From an uncultured Prevotella sp. (GTDB lineage: Bacteria; Bacteroidota; Bacteroidia; Bacteroidales; Bacteroidaceae): 50,967 nucleotides of DNA. A model generated the notes under the pieces. The model was not told where the DNA came from, did no database searches, and saw only the letters and a program-made list of their open reading frames with translations. Positions 7,632-16,315 of this stretch are shown here, piece after piece. The position numbers were made by a program, and so were the translations under genes. Positions within the stretch are counted from its first letter, which is position 1. Each line of letters opens with the position of its first letter. The stretch covers positions 1 through 50,967 of the forward strand of contig CAJOFA010000027.1 in assembly GCA_905233985.1 (NCBI GenBank), given 5' to 3'.

Positions 7632-8594
7632 TTAGGGTTTATGATGTAAAGTAATGACTACGACTTCTCCGGGCAGACCGAGACGGAAGGGGACAAGTCC
7701 GCCCACACCTGTTGACACATAGAGTGCGCGGTTGCCTTCACGGAACATGCCGCCCCATTCATCTTGTTTCAGCGACATGGGTGACCAACCGAAAATGCTG
7801 AACTGCATACCGTGCGTATGTCCGCTCAGCGTCAGTTGAGCGTGACATTCGGGCAGAATCTTCTGGCGCCAGGCCGACGGGTCGTGTTGCAGCATGATGA
7901 CAAAGGCGGTGGAGTCAATCTGCTGTAGCGTCTGTGCTACGTCGCCACGTCTCGGCATACGCTCTACAACACCCCAGTTCTCCATACCACCGATGACAAG
8001 GCTGTCGGCTCCGCGACGGGTGATGTGGTGTTCGTTAAGCAACAGCGTCCAGCCTGCTTCACGTTGCAGCTGTTTCGTCCGCTCACAGTTGGCTGCCTTG
8101 GTGAGGCTGTCACCTGTCTGGTATCTGTCATAGTCGTGGTTGCCCAGCACCGAGAAGACCCCGTCGGGGGCTTTCAGCTGGCGCAGCACGCTCAGGTGTT
8201 CGTTGATTTCTTCTGGCACGATGTCCTGCAGGTCACCCGTAAACACAATCATATCGGGGTGTTGGGCCATGATGCTGTCAACGGCCCGTTCAAGCATCCC
8301 TTTGTGTATGCCGGTCATCGAGCCTACATGAGCATCGCTGAACTGTACGATGCGGTAGCCGTCAAACGCCTCTGGTACGTCGGATGAAGCATATTCGATG
8401 TGGTTTACTTCCAGCTGCTCGAAACCGAAGAACATGCCGTAGGCTGCTATTCCTATAATAATACACGCGCACGCGATACCACATTTACGTCCCCAACGAC
8501 GAGGCAGCAGCCAGCGACACAGGAAATAGGCTGCCAGTGGCATGACGAAAAATGCCACGACAAGGAAAAACGGTATAGCATAACGTGCAATCAT
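7632..8594 (-). CDS. Membrane-anchored calcineurin-like metallophosphoesterase
   Basis: A 320-residue protein with two N-terminal membrane segments (about residues 5-25 and 38-57) and a metallophosphoesterase domain. The dimetal site motifs appear in order: FSDAHVG, TGDLQD, LGNHDYD and SGHTHG. This is the YaeI/YkuE group; some members hydrolyse lipid-linked or UDP-sugar phosphodiesters, but the substrate here is unknown. It lies in the operon between the MetH-activation gene (11-bp gap) and plsC, which hints at a role near the membrane. Confidence 0.85.
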   Translation of the reverse strand: MIARYAIPFFLVVAFFVMPLAAYFLCRWLLPRRWGRKCGIACACIIIGIAAYGMFFGFEQLEVNHIEYASSDVPEAFDGYRIVQFSDAHVGSMTGIHKGMLERAVDSIMAQHPDMIVFTGDLQDIVPEEINEHLSVLRQLKAPDGVFSVLGNHDYDRYQTGDSLTKAANCERTKQLQREAGWTLLLNEHHITRRGADSLVIGGMENWGVVERMPRRGDVAQTLQQIDSTAFVIMLQHDPSAWRQKILPECHAQLTLSGHTHGMQFSIFGWSPMSLKQDEWGGMFREGNRALYVSTGVGGLVPFRLGLPGEVVVITLHHKP

Positions 8595-8605
8595 ATTCGT
8601 TGTCT

Positions 8606-9436
8606 TTACAGGTTGGCAGACAGGAAGCGGCGCATCTCGTCTATGGGCATACCGCGACGGTGTGCATAGTCCTTGAGCTGGTCTTCTCCGATGTGACCGA
8701 TATCGAAGTAACGGGCCTGCGGATGAGCTATCATCAGTCCACTGGTGCTCGCATGGGGCTTCATGGCACCACTCTCGGTCAGACGGATACCTATCTGCTG
8801 CAGATGGAGCAGTTCGTCAATCACAAAATTCAGACTCGTGTCAGGCAGAGAGGGATAGCCTATGGCAGGCCGTATGCCCTGAAACTGCTCCGTATGCAGC
8901 TGCTGCATGTCTATATGTTCGTGAGGTGCATAGCCCCAGTAGGTCTGGCGCACCTCCTTGTGTAATCGTTCTGCCGTGGCTTCTGCCAGCCGGTCGGCTA
9001 ATAGTTGCATCATCATCTTTAGGTAAGGGTCGGCATCGAAGTCGCTTTCCATGCCGCTATCTACAGACGTGGCAAAGACTCCTATCTTATCTGTCACACC
9101 CGATGACAGCGGTCTGATAAAGTCGGCCATACACCGACACGGCGGGGTTTGCTGTTGGCGCAGCATCGGCAGACGCACCTCGCACCTTTTCTCTTGCTCC
9201 TTGCTCCTTGTCCCTTGCCCCTTGACTACAATGTCGTCCCCATCACTATTGGCATCGAGCAGCAGGAAGAGTGCGTGTGTTTGATAACGCCAACTGTACT
9301 GGGCAAGCGTCGCTTCGCCCTCGTCACGCAACCGTTGCTTCTCCTCGTCGGGTTTGTTGTGCACTCCCCATGCATAGAAGAAATAATCCCAGTTGATGTA
9401 GGGTTTAACGGCGTTGATGCGATAGTCTATCTTCAT
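8606..9436 (-). CDS. Stand-alone MetH activation-domain protein (cobalamin-dependent methionine synthase reactivation)
   Basis: A 276-residue protein matching the C-terminal S-adenosylmethionine-binding activation domain of MetH. In MetH it reductively methylates oxidised cob(II)alamin. Family landmarks: INWDYFFYAWG near the N-terminus, DPYLKMMMQLLADRLAEA, TYWGYAPHE, the SAM-binding stretch RPAIGYPSLPD, and LTESGAMKPHASTSGL. The catalytic cobalamin, folate and homocysteine modules are absent, so it must act in trans. Residues about 70-84 (GQGTRSKEQEK) come from a heptamer run and look inserted into a surface loop. Its start overlaps the pyrC stop by 4 bp (translational coupling). Confidence 0.85.
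   Translation of the reverse strand: MKIDYRINAVKPYINWDYFFYAWGVHNKPDEEKQRLRDEGEATLAQYSWRYQTHALFLLLDANSDGDDIVVKGQGTRSKEQEKRCEVRLPMLRQQQTPPCRCMADFIRPLSSGVTDKIGVFATSVDSGMESDFDADPYLKMMMQLLADRLAEATAERLHKEVRQTYWGYAPHEHIDMQQLHTEQFQGIRPAIGYPSLPDTSLNFVIDELLHLQQIGIRLTESGAMKPHASTSGLMIAHPQARYFDIGHIGEDQLKDYAHRRGMPIDEMRRFLSANL
9186..9227. repeat. Heptamer run (6 units, CTTGCTC type) inside the MetH-activation gene
   Basis: CTTTTCT, CTTGCTC, CTTGCTC, CTTGTCC, CTTGCCC, CTTGACT in tandem. Read on the minus strand it encodes a charged, low-complexity GQGTRSKEQ-type segment with no frameshift. Confidence 0.9.
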
Positions 9437-10755
9437 GAATGTGAGAATTGGATTTCCTCGCCGAGGGAATCGGTGAACACGGTGTCATGGGCATAGACTG
9501 TATGGCCGTTGCAGAGTGTCTGTTCTACGCGCCACTGGTAGGTATGCCCCTCCATGGGGCTCCATCCGCATTTACTCTGGATGATGTCGCGCGTCACCGT
9601 CCAAGGGGTTGACGGGCGCACGATAGTGATGTCAGCTTTATAGCCCTCGCGCAGGAAGCCACGCTCTACGATGCCAAAGAGTCGTGCCGGGTTGTGACAC
9701 ATCAGTTCCACCAGGCGCTCAATGGTCAGCACTCCCTCATCAACGAGTTCCAACATGGTTACCAGCGAGAACTGAATCATCGGCATACCACTGGCGGCAC
9801 GGGCGCAACCGCCCTCTTTCTGACTCAGCAAATGGGGAGCATGGTCGGTACCTACTATACTGATGCGACCGTCATTCAAGGCCTCACGCAACAGGAACTG
9901 GTCAACAGGAGTCTTGATGGCTGGGTTTACCTTAATTTTGGCGCCCAGTCGTTCATGGTCCAGTTGTGTAAAATAGAGATGACCCACACAGGCCTCAGCG
10001 GTGACATTTCCACCTATCAGCTCGAGTTCTTCTGCCGTCGAAATGTGGGCGATATGCAGGTGCGTACCATATTTCTTAGCCAGTTCAACAGCTTTGCGCG
10101 AAGAAGTCAGGCAGGCCTCTTCACTACGTATCAAGGGATGCAGGCTGACCTGAGGGTCATCACCCCATGCCTGCTTAGCCTCAGCCATATTCCGATTGAT
10201 TATATCAGTATCCTCGCAATGAACCATCAGGGGAAGCTTGCAGCTTTTGAAGATACGCTCCAAAGCCTGTTGCTTATCTACCAGCATATTACCCGTAGAA
10301 CTGCCCATAAAGAGCTTGATGCCCGGAATACGGTCAGCAGGCAGTTTCGCGAAGATGTCTGTATTATCATTGGTAGCACCGAAGAAGAACGAGTAATTGA
10401 CATGACTCTTCTCATGTGCCAAGACGAATTTCTCTTCAAGTGTCTCAAGGGTAGTGGTCTGCGGATTACAGTTAGGCATGTCGAAATACGAAGTGACACC
10501 ACCTGCTGCTGCAGCACGGCTTTCTGTGTCGATATCGGCTTTCTCTGTCAGTCCAGGCTCACGGAAATGCACGTGGTCATCAATGATGCCTGGCAGGATA
10601 TAGCAACCCGAAGCATCTATCACGTTATCGACAGATGCCTCGGGCTGTTCGTTGGGCGCATATATTTTTTTGATATGGTCGTCGTCAATGACGATGGAGC
10701 CATCGGACGTATGACCTTCGTTGACTATTCTACCTCCTTTAATCAGTGTCCTCAT
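9433..10755 (-). CDS. pyrC: Dihydroorotase
   Basis: A 440-residue class I dihydroorotase of the amidohydrolase family, forming dihydroorotate from carbamoyl aspartate in pyrimidine synthesis. The dimetal site shows DDHVHFREPG near residue 60, then HCED, HLHIAHIST and GTDHAPH; the usual carboxylated lysine is replaced or not obvious to me. The start MRTLIKGGRIVN at 10755 is chosen because the longer ORF would overlap the upstream lipoprotein gene and lacks family similarity. It overlaps the next gene by 4 bp and follows the lipoprotein gene by 28 bp, so it is the second gene of the operon. Confidence 0.92.
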   Translation of the reverse strand: MRTLIKGGRIVNEGHTSDGSIVIDDDHIKKIYAPNEQPEASVDNVIDASGCYILPGIIDDHVHFREPGLTEKADIDTESRAAAAGGVTSYFDMPNCNPQTTTLETLEEKFVLAHEKSHVNYSFFFGATNDNTDIFAKLPADRIPGIKLFMGSSTGNMLVDKQQALERIFKSCKLPLMVHCEDTDIINRNMAEAKQAWGDDPQVSLHPLIRSEEACLTSSRKAVELAKKYGTHLHIAHISTAEELELIGGNVTAEACVGHLYFTQLDHERLGAKIKVNPAIKTPVDQFLLREALNDGRISIVGTDHAPHLLSQKEGGCARAASGMPMIQFSLVTMLELVDEGVLTIERLVELMCHNPARLFGIVERGFLREGYKADITIVRPSTPWTVTRDIIQSKCGWSPMEGHTYQWRVEQTLCNGHTVYAHDTVFTDSLGEEIQFSHS

Positions 10756-10783
10756 CGTGGTTGTTATTGGTGCAGACCTCGTG

Positions 10784-11578
10784 TCATTTCTGCGGCACGT
10801 TGATGATGGGCGTGCGCTGTAGCGTGTCAGAAGAAGTGGGCGGAGGAGTAGCCGTGTTGTCATTCAATGTCGGATCGTCCACGTCGAAGCCCTGCATTCG
10901 CTTCTCGTTCTGCTGTGCCGTCTCATAGTAATCTCTGACATAAGGGTCGCACTTGAACTTAGCAGAGGCTTTTGACATGATGAATTCTATCTGAGGCGTC
11001 AGCACAGGGTAGCGGTAGATGCTGGTCAGCATTTCAAAGAAGTAGGGGCCGAGCACATTGTTGAAGTTATCGGTAACGGCTTTAGTCATCAGCTGCTCAC
11101 GCTCGGCAGCAAGCTTGTCTGCCTCACGTCCGACCTCTTCCATGATGATGTTCTCATCAATGCCATCAAGTATCATCTGATTCTGCTTGTGTCCCAACTC
11201 ATTCATGCGGTTGTCCAGCTGGTTAAAAAGGTCTATGAACTTATAGAGTGTATCGTTCAGCGCTGTTCCGGTGACTGTCTGTTTGGCGTGGTCAATCTGA
11301 ATGGTAATCTCACCATCCTCTAACACGACGGGCATAATACTTTCGTCGTCCATGAAGATGCTGGCGATGCGCACCGTATCAAGTACGCCCGAGAACTGGA
11401 ACTTACCATGCACCACATCACATGAGTCGAGTGACTTAAGGTTTTGGTCCTGGACCGTTTTCAAGTAGAGTTTGCTGCCATCAAGCGACGTAACGGACGA
11501 CGAGCCCTGCACGTTGTAGGCGGTAGAGCACGAGGTAAAAACCAGAGCGGTCACGATGGCAGATAGAATTTTATTCAT
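10784..11578 (-). CDS. Lipoprotein with DUF4369-like N-terminal domain
   Basis: A 264-residue lipoprotein: MNKILSAIVTALVFTSCSTA gives Cys17 as the lipidated residue. The mature N-terminus resembles the DUF4369 domain that precedes thioredoxin folds in Bacteroidota (GSKLYLKTVQ, HGKFQFSGVLDTVRIASIF, LEDGEITIQID, TGTALNDTLYKF). No thioredoxin domain or CXXC follows; the rest is helical and ends in a Pro/Thr-rich tail. It is the first gene of the pyrC operon. Function unknown; probably periplasmic or outer-membrane attached. Confidence 0.75.
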   Translation of the reverse strand: MNKILSAIVTALVFTSCSTAYNVQGSSSVTSLDGSKLYLKTVQDQNLKSLDSCDVVHGKFQFSGVLDTVRIASIFMDDESIMPVVLEDGEITIQIDHAKQTVTGTALNDTLYKFIDLFNQLDNRMNELGHKQNQMILDGIDENIIMEEVGREADKLAAEREQLMTKAVTDNFNNVLGPYFFEMLTSIYRYPVLTPQIEFIMSKASAKFKCDPYVRDYYETAQQNEKRMQGFDVDDPTLNDNTATPPPTSSDTLQRTPIINVPQK

Positions 11579-11608
11579 TATACGCATTAAATGGGTTTCT
11601 TTTCCGCA

Positions 11609-11616
11609 CAAAAGTA
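11609..11616 (-). promoter_or_regulatory. -7 element of the lipoprotein-pyrC-plsC operon
   Basis: The minus strand reads TACTTTTG, 30 bp before the ATG at 11578. A TTTC lies at the -33 spacing. Two TTTGCGCAA palindromes lie just upstream (11645-11672). Confidence 0.6.
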
Positions 11617-11644
11617 CAACGATATATTGAACTAAGAAAAAAAA

Positions 11645-11672
11645 TTTGCGCAATTTAAAACATTTGCGCAAA
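11645..11672. promoter_or_regulatory. Pair of TTTGCGCAA palindromes upstream of the promoter
   Basis: TTTGCGCAA occurs at 11645-11653 and TTTGCGCAAA at 11663-11672, about 18 bp apart and immediately upstream of the -33 region of the pyrC operon. Two copies of a dyad on nearly the same helix face suggest a dimeric regulator site. No regulator gene is adjacent. Confidence 0.35.
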
Positions 11673-11751
11673 CTTTTATAGTTTTTTTGCCTATTTCAGC
11701 CTCCTCCTTCCGCTCGGCTCTGCCGCTTTGCTTGCAAAGAACCTTCCACGT

Positions 11752-12141
11752 TTACTCTTTCTCCAATTCACGGTTGATGCGGTGTACGGTGTAGAGTTGC
11801 AGGACAGCGGCTATGAGCAGCAATACTACCCAGTTGTTGCCGATGTACTGCACGTAGTCTATCTGAGACAGTCCAAATGGGTTGCCGTTGGAACCGTACA
11901 TCAGGAGGGCACTGAAAAGGAAGAGCAGGTCACTGAGTATCATGATGCGGCGCAGACGACGAATGACGAAGTTATGTCCGTCATAGCGCTGCAGCATCTG
12001 CATGGAGGCATACATGATGGCTCCAGGCGCTAAGACGTAAGGAGCCGCCCCGATGTGGAAGAGTCCCATGCCAGCACCAACCACCATGAGCAGACCGCCG
12101 ATGATGAACACCGCACTTTGAATCTTATTCAGCTGCTTCAT
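11752..12141 (-). CDS. Small four-helix membrane protein of unknown function
   Basis: A 129-residue protein with four hydrophobic segments (about residues 9-27, 31-49, 66-83 and 99-116) separated by short charged loops such as RRLRRIM, and a charged C-terminus RINRELEKE. I do not recognise a named family. Its start overlaps the end of the FtsB/DivIC-like gene by 17 bp, so the two are translationally coupled, as is common for conserved Bacteroidota pairs. Function unknown. Confidence 0.7.
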   Translation of the reverse strand: MKQLNKIQSAVFIIGGLLMVVGAGMGLFHIGAAPYVLAPGAIMYASMQMLQRYDGHNFVIRRLRRIMILSDLLFLFSALLMYGSNGNPFGLSQIDYVQYIGNNWVVLLLIAAVLQLYTVHRINRELEKE

Positions 12142-12451
12142 CTTCTCCTTCCTTCAGCACATAGATATCCTCATCGTCGGCTTTCATGAAGTAACGCTCG
12201 CGGGCTATCTTCTCAATAGCCTTCGGGTCTTTGTCGAGCAACTTGATTTGCTCCTGGTTGCGCGCATGCTCCTGATTGAGTTGCTCTATTTCCGACTTCA
12301 ACTCTCCCATGTGCTCTTTGTTGCGCAGGTGACTCCATATACTGTTCTCATCGAGAAAACCGATGAGTAATATGGCAAGGACAATAACAATGATGTACTT
12401 CAGTGGCTTAAAGCTCTTCAGTAACACCCAGACAGCAATCAGTTTCTTCAT
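12125..12451 (-). CDS. FtsB/DivIC-like septum formation initiator protein
   Basis: A 108-residue bitopic protein: a short cytoplasmic N-terminus, one membrane helix (about residues 19-36), then a coiled coil rich in E, Q and L (about 43-72) and the KIARERYFMKADDEDIYVL signature typical of FtsB/DivIC. Such proteins join FtsL and FtsQ/DivIB in the divisome. The acidic tail ends DEAAE. It lies 49 bp after the SLC13 transporter gene and overlaps the membrane protein gene that follows. Confidence 0.85.
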   Translation of the reverse strand: MKKLIAVWVLLKSFKPLKYIIVIVLAILLIGFLDENSIWSHLRNKEHMGELKSEIEQLNQEHARNQEQIKLLDKDPKAIEKIARERYFMKADDEDIYVLKEGEDEAAE

Positions 12452-12500
12452 AATGAAATATTATTATTTCTAATTTGTCCTCCATAAGGGGGCAGAGGGA

Positions 12501-14027
12501 TCATAGCAGTTTCAGCGTGCCGATGAGGTATAGCAAGCCATAACCCATGAGCATGGAGATGATACCCATGATAAGACCCGTCTTTACCATGTCCTTCTGC
12601 TGCACGAGATTCGTGGCGTAAGCCAATGCATTCGGCGGTGTAGAGATGGGCAGTACCATAGCGCTCGATGCTGCTATCGCTAAGCCGATGAGCACTGTTG
12701 ACGTGCCACCGATGGGGGCTAAAGTGTCACCCATAGCTCCGCAGACGAAAGCAAGAATAGGCATCAGCAGGGCAGCTGTAGCAGAGTTGCTGATGAAGTT
12801 ACTCAACGCATAGCAGAGGAGACCTGACAGCACCAGAATCAGAATGGGCGAGAACTCATCGAACGGAATACTCTTCACAGCGTTCTCTGCCAGTCCCGAC
12901 GCGTTCAGTCCGTAGCCTAAGGCGAAGCCGCCAGCCACCATCCAGATGACTGACCAGTTAATCTGTTCCAAATCACGTTTATTAATGACACCGGTCAGCG
13001 CGAAGATGACAAACGGGACAAGTGCCACTGTATTTGAATTGATGCCCGTCACAGAGTCGAGCAACCAGAGTGCAATGGTAAGGAAGAAGGTTGCGATGAC
13101 AATATACGTATGAGCGTTTTTCTTCATCTCGCCCTCAATCTCTAACTGAATGGTCTTCTGACTGAAGGGGAACATTGTCTTCAACAGCCACCAGCTGATG
13201 AACAGCAATACGATGACCAAAGGCAGCATGAACATCATCCACTGTCCAAAGCCCAGTCCGAGGTTCAGTCCGCTGGGGTCGTTCAGATATTTCATGGCGA
13301 TGCTATTCGGCGGTGTACCGATAGGAGTTCCCATACCACCGAGGTTAGCGGCCACAGGAATACTTAAAGCCAGCGCAATGCGTCCCTTTCCTTCGGGTGG
13401 CAGCTGCTTGAATACCGGCGTCAGGAACGTCAGCATCATAGCTGCTGTAGCGGTGTTCGAAACGAACATCGAGAACAGTCCTGTGATGAGCAGAAAGCCC
13501 AATAGCACATTATTACTTCTAGTGCCGAAGGGTTTGAGCAACACCTTGGCAAGTTGTACGTCCAATCCTGTCTTCGTGGCAGCAATAGCTAAGACGAATC
13601 CGCCAATGAACAGCATGATGATAGGGTCGGCAAAACTTGCCATGATGGACTTATGACTGAGCAAAGCACCTACCTCGTCGGGCTGACACACCCATTTGAG
13701 GCCACTGTCGCTCGTGAAGATGAGCATGAGTCCGATGACGGCTACCGAAGTGGCCCATGACGATACAATTTCCATAATCCACATCAGTGTGGCAAAGGCG
13801 AAGATAGCAATGATACGTTGCTGAACGACGGTCAGTCCGTCAATACCATACCATGAGGAAGGGATGTTCCAGAGGAAAACGGTTACGAAGATGACTATCA
13901 GCATTTTGACCAGTCGGCTAATCAGCTTATCTGGGTCATATTTGCGAGAGTGACGGAGTGTGCGCCCCTCCTCAATGATATTTGCTCCGCGGTGAATGAA
14001 TTTGGAGCTTTCAGGGAAATGAAACAT
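12501..14027 (-). CDS. SLC13/DASS family sodium-coupled anion transporter
   Basis: A 508-residue inner-membrane transporter of the divalent anion:sodium symporter family. It has about eleven hydrophobic segments and the two Ser-Asn-Thr-type ion/substrate motifs: SNTATAAMML in the first half and SNSATAALLMP in the second. A conserved proline-rich STPPNALAY motif near the C-terminus also fits. Substrates in the family include C4-dicarboxylates and sulfate; neither can be excluded. The N-terminal ~35 residues are a charged cytoplasmic extension. It has its own promoter at 14067. Confidence 0.88.
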   Translation of the reverse strand: MFHFPESSKFIHRGANIIEEGRTLRHSRKYDPDKLISRLVKMLIVIFVTVFLWNIPSSWYGIDGLTVVQQRIIAIFAFATLMWIMEIVSSWATSVAVIGLMLIFTSDSGLKWVCQPDEVGALLSHKSIMASFADPIIMLFIGGFVLAIAATKTGLDVQLAKVLLKPFGTRSNNVLLGFLLITGLFSMFVSNTATAAMMLTFLTPVFKQLPPEGKGRIALALSIPVAANLGGMGTPIGTPPNSIAMKYLNDPSGLNLGLGFGQWMMFMLPLVIVLLFISWWLLKTMFPFSQKTIQLEIEGEMKKNAHTYIVIATFFLTIALWLLDSVTGINSNTVALVPFVIFALTGVINKRDLEQINWSVIWMVAGGFALGYGLNASGLAENAVKSIPFDEFSPILILVLSGLLCYALSNFISNSATAALLMPILAFVCGAMGDTLAPIGGTSTVLIGLAIAASSAMVLPISTPPNALAYATNLVQQKDMVKTGLIMGIISMLMGYGLLYLIGTLKLL

Positions 14028-14066
14028 TTTTTACTAAAAAAGTCAGTTGTTGATAATTTTTGCGTG

Positions 14067-14074
14067 CAAAGGTA
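14067..14074 (-). promoter_or_regulatory. -7 element of the SLC13 transporter gene
   Basis: The minus strand reads TACCTTTG followed by CAC, an exact TAnnTTTG match 39 bp before the ATG at 14027. No TTTG lies at the -33 distance. The rest of the 178-bp gap to mutY (14028-14205) is AT-rich and I see nothing else in it. Confidence 0.65.
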
Positions 14075-14205
14075 CAAAATATTTATGAATAACCTATTGA
14101 GAAAGAAAATTTATTTATTGCTTTTTCTCACTATTTATACATATTTTATACGATACCCCCCGCGTTCTGCAAACTCGGCTTTGCAATATGACTTCTTTTT
14201 ATAGT

Positions 14206-15204
14206 TTACACCAAGTCAAGCAGCAGCTCCACCAGTCGGGGAACAGCGTAGTGGTCTATGTCCTGCTCCTTGATCCAAAAATAGCCGTCGGGCAAGGCAG
14301 GGCACTCGTCAGGCTGCCACAGGTAGAAGTCGGCCAGAATGATGCGGTGGGTAAGGACGTGCCGCACGTTCTTCTTAATTAATTCATAATTCTCCATTCT
14401 CCATTCTCCATTCTCCATTAGTAATGGTTCATACAGCCCTTGCCAGATGTCACCGGCAGGACGACGGCGGATGGCAGTCTCACCCTGAAACCTTATATAA
14501 ATATAGGTAAAGTGGCGCTCCTTGACTTTCAGTGTTCTCAATTTCACAGGCAGTTCTTGGATGCGTTGCTCTCGGAAAGCAGTACAAGTCTCCATGAAGG
14601 GGCATGTAGCACATTGGGGGGATGTTGGCGTACACTGCGTGGCACCGAAGTCCATGATGGCCTGATTAAAGTTTTGCACCTCGTTCCTCGTACCTCGAAC
14701 CTCGTCCAACAGACTTTGCGCCAATGCCGTAAACTCTTTCTTGCCTTGTGTGGTATTGATAGGGGTAGTAATGCCGAAGTAACGGCTGAGTACACGATAG
14801 ACATTACCGTCAACGACAGCCACGGGTAGTCCGAAGGCAAAGGAACCGATGGCTGCAGCGGTGTAATCACCTACTCCTTTGAGCGCTCTGATGCCCTCAT
14901 AGGTGGTGGGAAAGCCTCCACATTCGACAATCTGTCGGGCAGCGGTATGTAGGTTACGTGCCCGACTGTAGTAGCCCAGCCCCTGCCATTCGCGAAGCAC
15001 ATCGTCCTCGGTGGCTGCTGCCAGTGCCTCCACCGTGGGCCAACGTCGCATAAACCGTTCCCAATAGGGACGGCCTTGCTCGATACGTGTTTGTTGCAGG
15101 ATAATCTCCGACAGCCAAATGGCGTATGGGTCACGTGTCTCTCGCCACGGCAACGAGCGACCGTTCTCACTGAACCAACGTAGTAGGGCTGGAGTAAAAG
15201 ACAT
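14206..15204 (-). CDS. mutY: A/G-specific adenine DNA glycosylase
   Basis: A 332-residue base-excision repair enzyme that removes adenine paired with 8-oxoguanine. The HhH-GPD domain shows PWRETRDPYAIWLSE, the catalytic-region motif ILQQTR, the helix-hairpin-helix LKGVGDYTAAAIGS and the catalytic Asp in VVDGNVYRV. The iron-sulfur loop is C-X6-C-X2-C-X5-C (CTPTSPQCATCPFMETC). The NUDIX-like C-terminal domain follows. Two heptamer runs add low-complexity residues: RGTRNEV (about 167-176) before the cluster loop, and NGEWRMENYELIKK (about 261-277) in the C-terminal domain. It is third gene of the dacB-mscS-mutY operon, 16 bp after mscS. Confidence 0.93.
   Translation of the reverse strand: MSFTPALLRWFSENGRSLPWRETRDPYAIWLSEIILQQTRIEQGRPYWERFMRRWPTVEALAAATEDDVLREWQGLGYYSRARNLHTAARQIVECGGFPTTYEGIRALKGVGDYTAAAIGSFAFGLPVAVVDGNVYRVLSRYFGITTPINTTQGKKEFTALAQSLLDEVRGTRNEVQNFNQAIMDFGATQCTPTSPQCATCPFMETCTAFREQRIQELPVKLRTLKVKERHFTYIYIRFQGETAIRRRPAGDIWQGLYEPLLMENGEWRMENYELIKKNVRHVLTHRIILADFYLWQPDECPALPDGYFWIKEQDIDHYAVPRLVELLLDLV
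14374..14422. repeat. Heptamer run (7 units, CATTCTC type) in mutY
   Basis: CTTAATT, AATTCAT, AATTCTC, CATTCTC (three times), CATTAGT. It is translated on the minus strand as the MENGEWRMENYELIK segment of MutY. Confidence 0.9.
14678..14705. repeat. Heptamer run (4 units, ACCTCGT type) in mutY
   Basis: ACCTCGT, TCCTCGT, ACCTCGA, ACCTCGT in tandem. It encodes the DEVRGTRNEV segment just before the last helices of the HhH-GPD domain. The word is different from the other mutY run, although both lie in one gene. Confidence 0.85.
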
Positions 15205-15220
15205 GTTTGGGGGTTTGCTT

Positions 15221-16312
15221 CTATACTATCGGGGTTTGGTAGATCATCAGGTCGTAGTCGCTGGCCTTGGCTATGGCATATTCCATGATTTCCGAAATGG
15301 CATGTTCATAGGGTAACGCCTCCTGATCCTTCAGCCAGAAGACAAACTCCACGGGCAGACCGGTGGGTGTGGCATCGAGCAGGTGAACCATGATGATATT
15401 CTCTACAACCACCTTGTCATTCTTTGCCAGCCATTCCTCCATGTGGGTACGGTAACGGGTGAGGTTATCAATCTTGATAGAACGGAAATCGAAATAGACT
15501 TTCCTCACCGCCTTACGCCCGATGTTCTCTTTCATGCCCTTCCAGTTCTGGAACGAACCGTCAACGAGTGTCTGGGGAGTGACGGTAATGATAGTATTGT
15601 CGAAGTTACGCACCTTGACAGTAGTCAGCGTAACGTCCTCGACAATGCCGTCAGCACCGGCACCGGGAACAGTGATGCGGTCGCCCTTACGCAGCATATC
15701 ATTGCTCGTCAGTTTCACACCAGCCACGAGTCCCTTGATGGTGTCCTGGAAAGCGAGCATCAGAATGGCAGATGCAGCTCCCAGTCCGGCAAACAGTGTG
15801 GCAGGGCTTTTGTTAATGATAATAGCAACGACAATGATAACAGCAATGAAAATGATGATAATTTTCAGAATGCCGCAGACAGAATAGAGGTATTGCTGAC
15901 GTGCTGAACGGGTGTCACCCTCCAACAGCTTGAACGAGTCGATGAACACAATGGCGGTGCTCACAGACATCACCGTGATATAAATGGCAGTTAGCCTTAT
16001 CAGCACTTCATGTACGGTGGGATAGTCATAAAACACAAGTGGCAGCAGTTGCCACACGACGATGGCGGGCACGATATTGAATGCAGCATTGAGCACTTTA
16101 GGGCTAAAGAGCACATCATCCCATTTGGCTTCCGTGCGCCGTGTCAGCTTTCCGACGATAGGAATAAACACTTTCTTGCATATCCATCCTGCCAGCGCAG
16201 CCAGCAGAAAGGCAACAATGACGAGTACCACGTGGCAGATGACAGGGATGGCATTAGCCGAAACGCCCCAGTCTGTCAGCAGTTGTTCTACGAAGGTTGT
16301 TATCTGTTCCAT
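15221..16312 (-). CDS. MscS family mechanosensitive ion channel
   Basis: A 363-residue membrane protein resembling the YbdG/MscM branch of MscS channels. It has about five hydrophobic segments (near residues 22-45, 68-88, 95-120, 145-168 and 172-190). The pore-lining helix and beta domain follow: LFAGLGAASAILMLAFQDTIKGLVAG, then RKGDRITV, GIVEDVTLTTVKVRNFDNTIITVTP. It likely opens under membrane tension to release solutes. It is the middle gene of dacB-mscS-mutY, 3 bp after dacB. Confidence 0.88.
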   Translation of the reverse strand: MEQITTFVEQLLTDWGVSANAIPVICHVVLVIVAFLLAALAGWICKKVFIPIVGKLTRRTEAKWDDVLFSPKVLNAAFNIVPAIVVWQLLPLVFYDYPTVHEVLIRLTAIYITVMSVSTAIVFIDSFKLLEGDTRSARQQYLYSVCGILKIIIIFIAVIIVVAIIINKSPATLFAGLGAASAILMLAFQDTIKGLVAGVKLTSNDMLRKGDRITVPGAGADGIVEDVTLTTVKVRNFDNTIITVTPQTLVDGSFQNWKGMKENIGRKAVRKVYFDFRSIKIDNLTRYRTHMEEWLAKNDKVVVENIIMVHLLDATPTGLPVEFVFWLKDQEALPYEHAISEIMEYAIAKASDYDLMIYQTPIV

Positions 16313-16315
16313 ACA

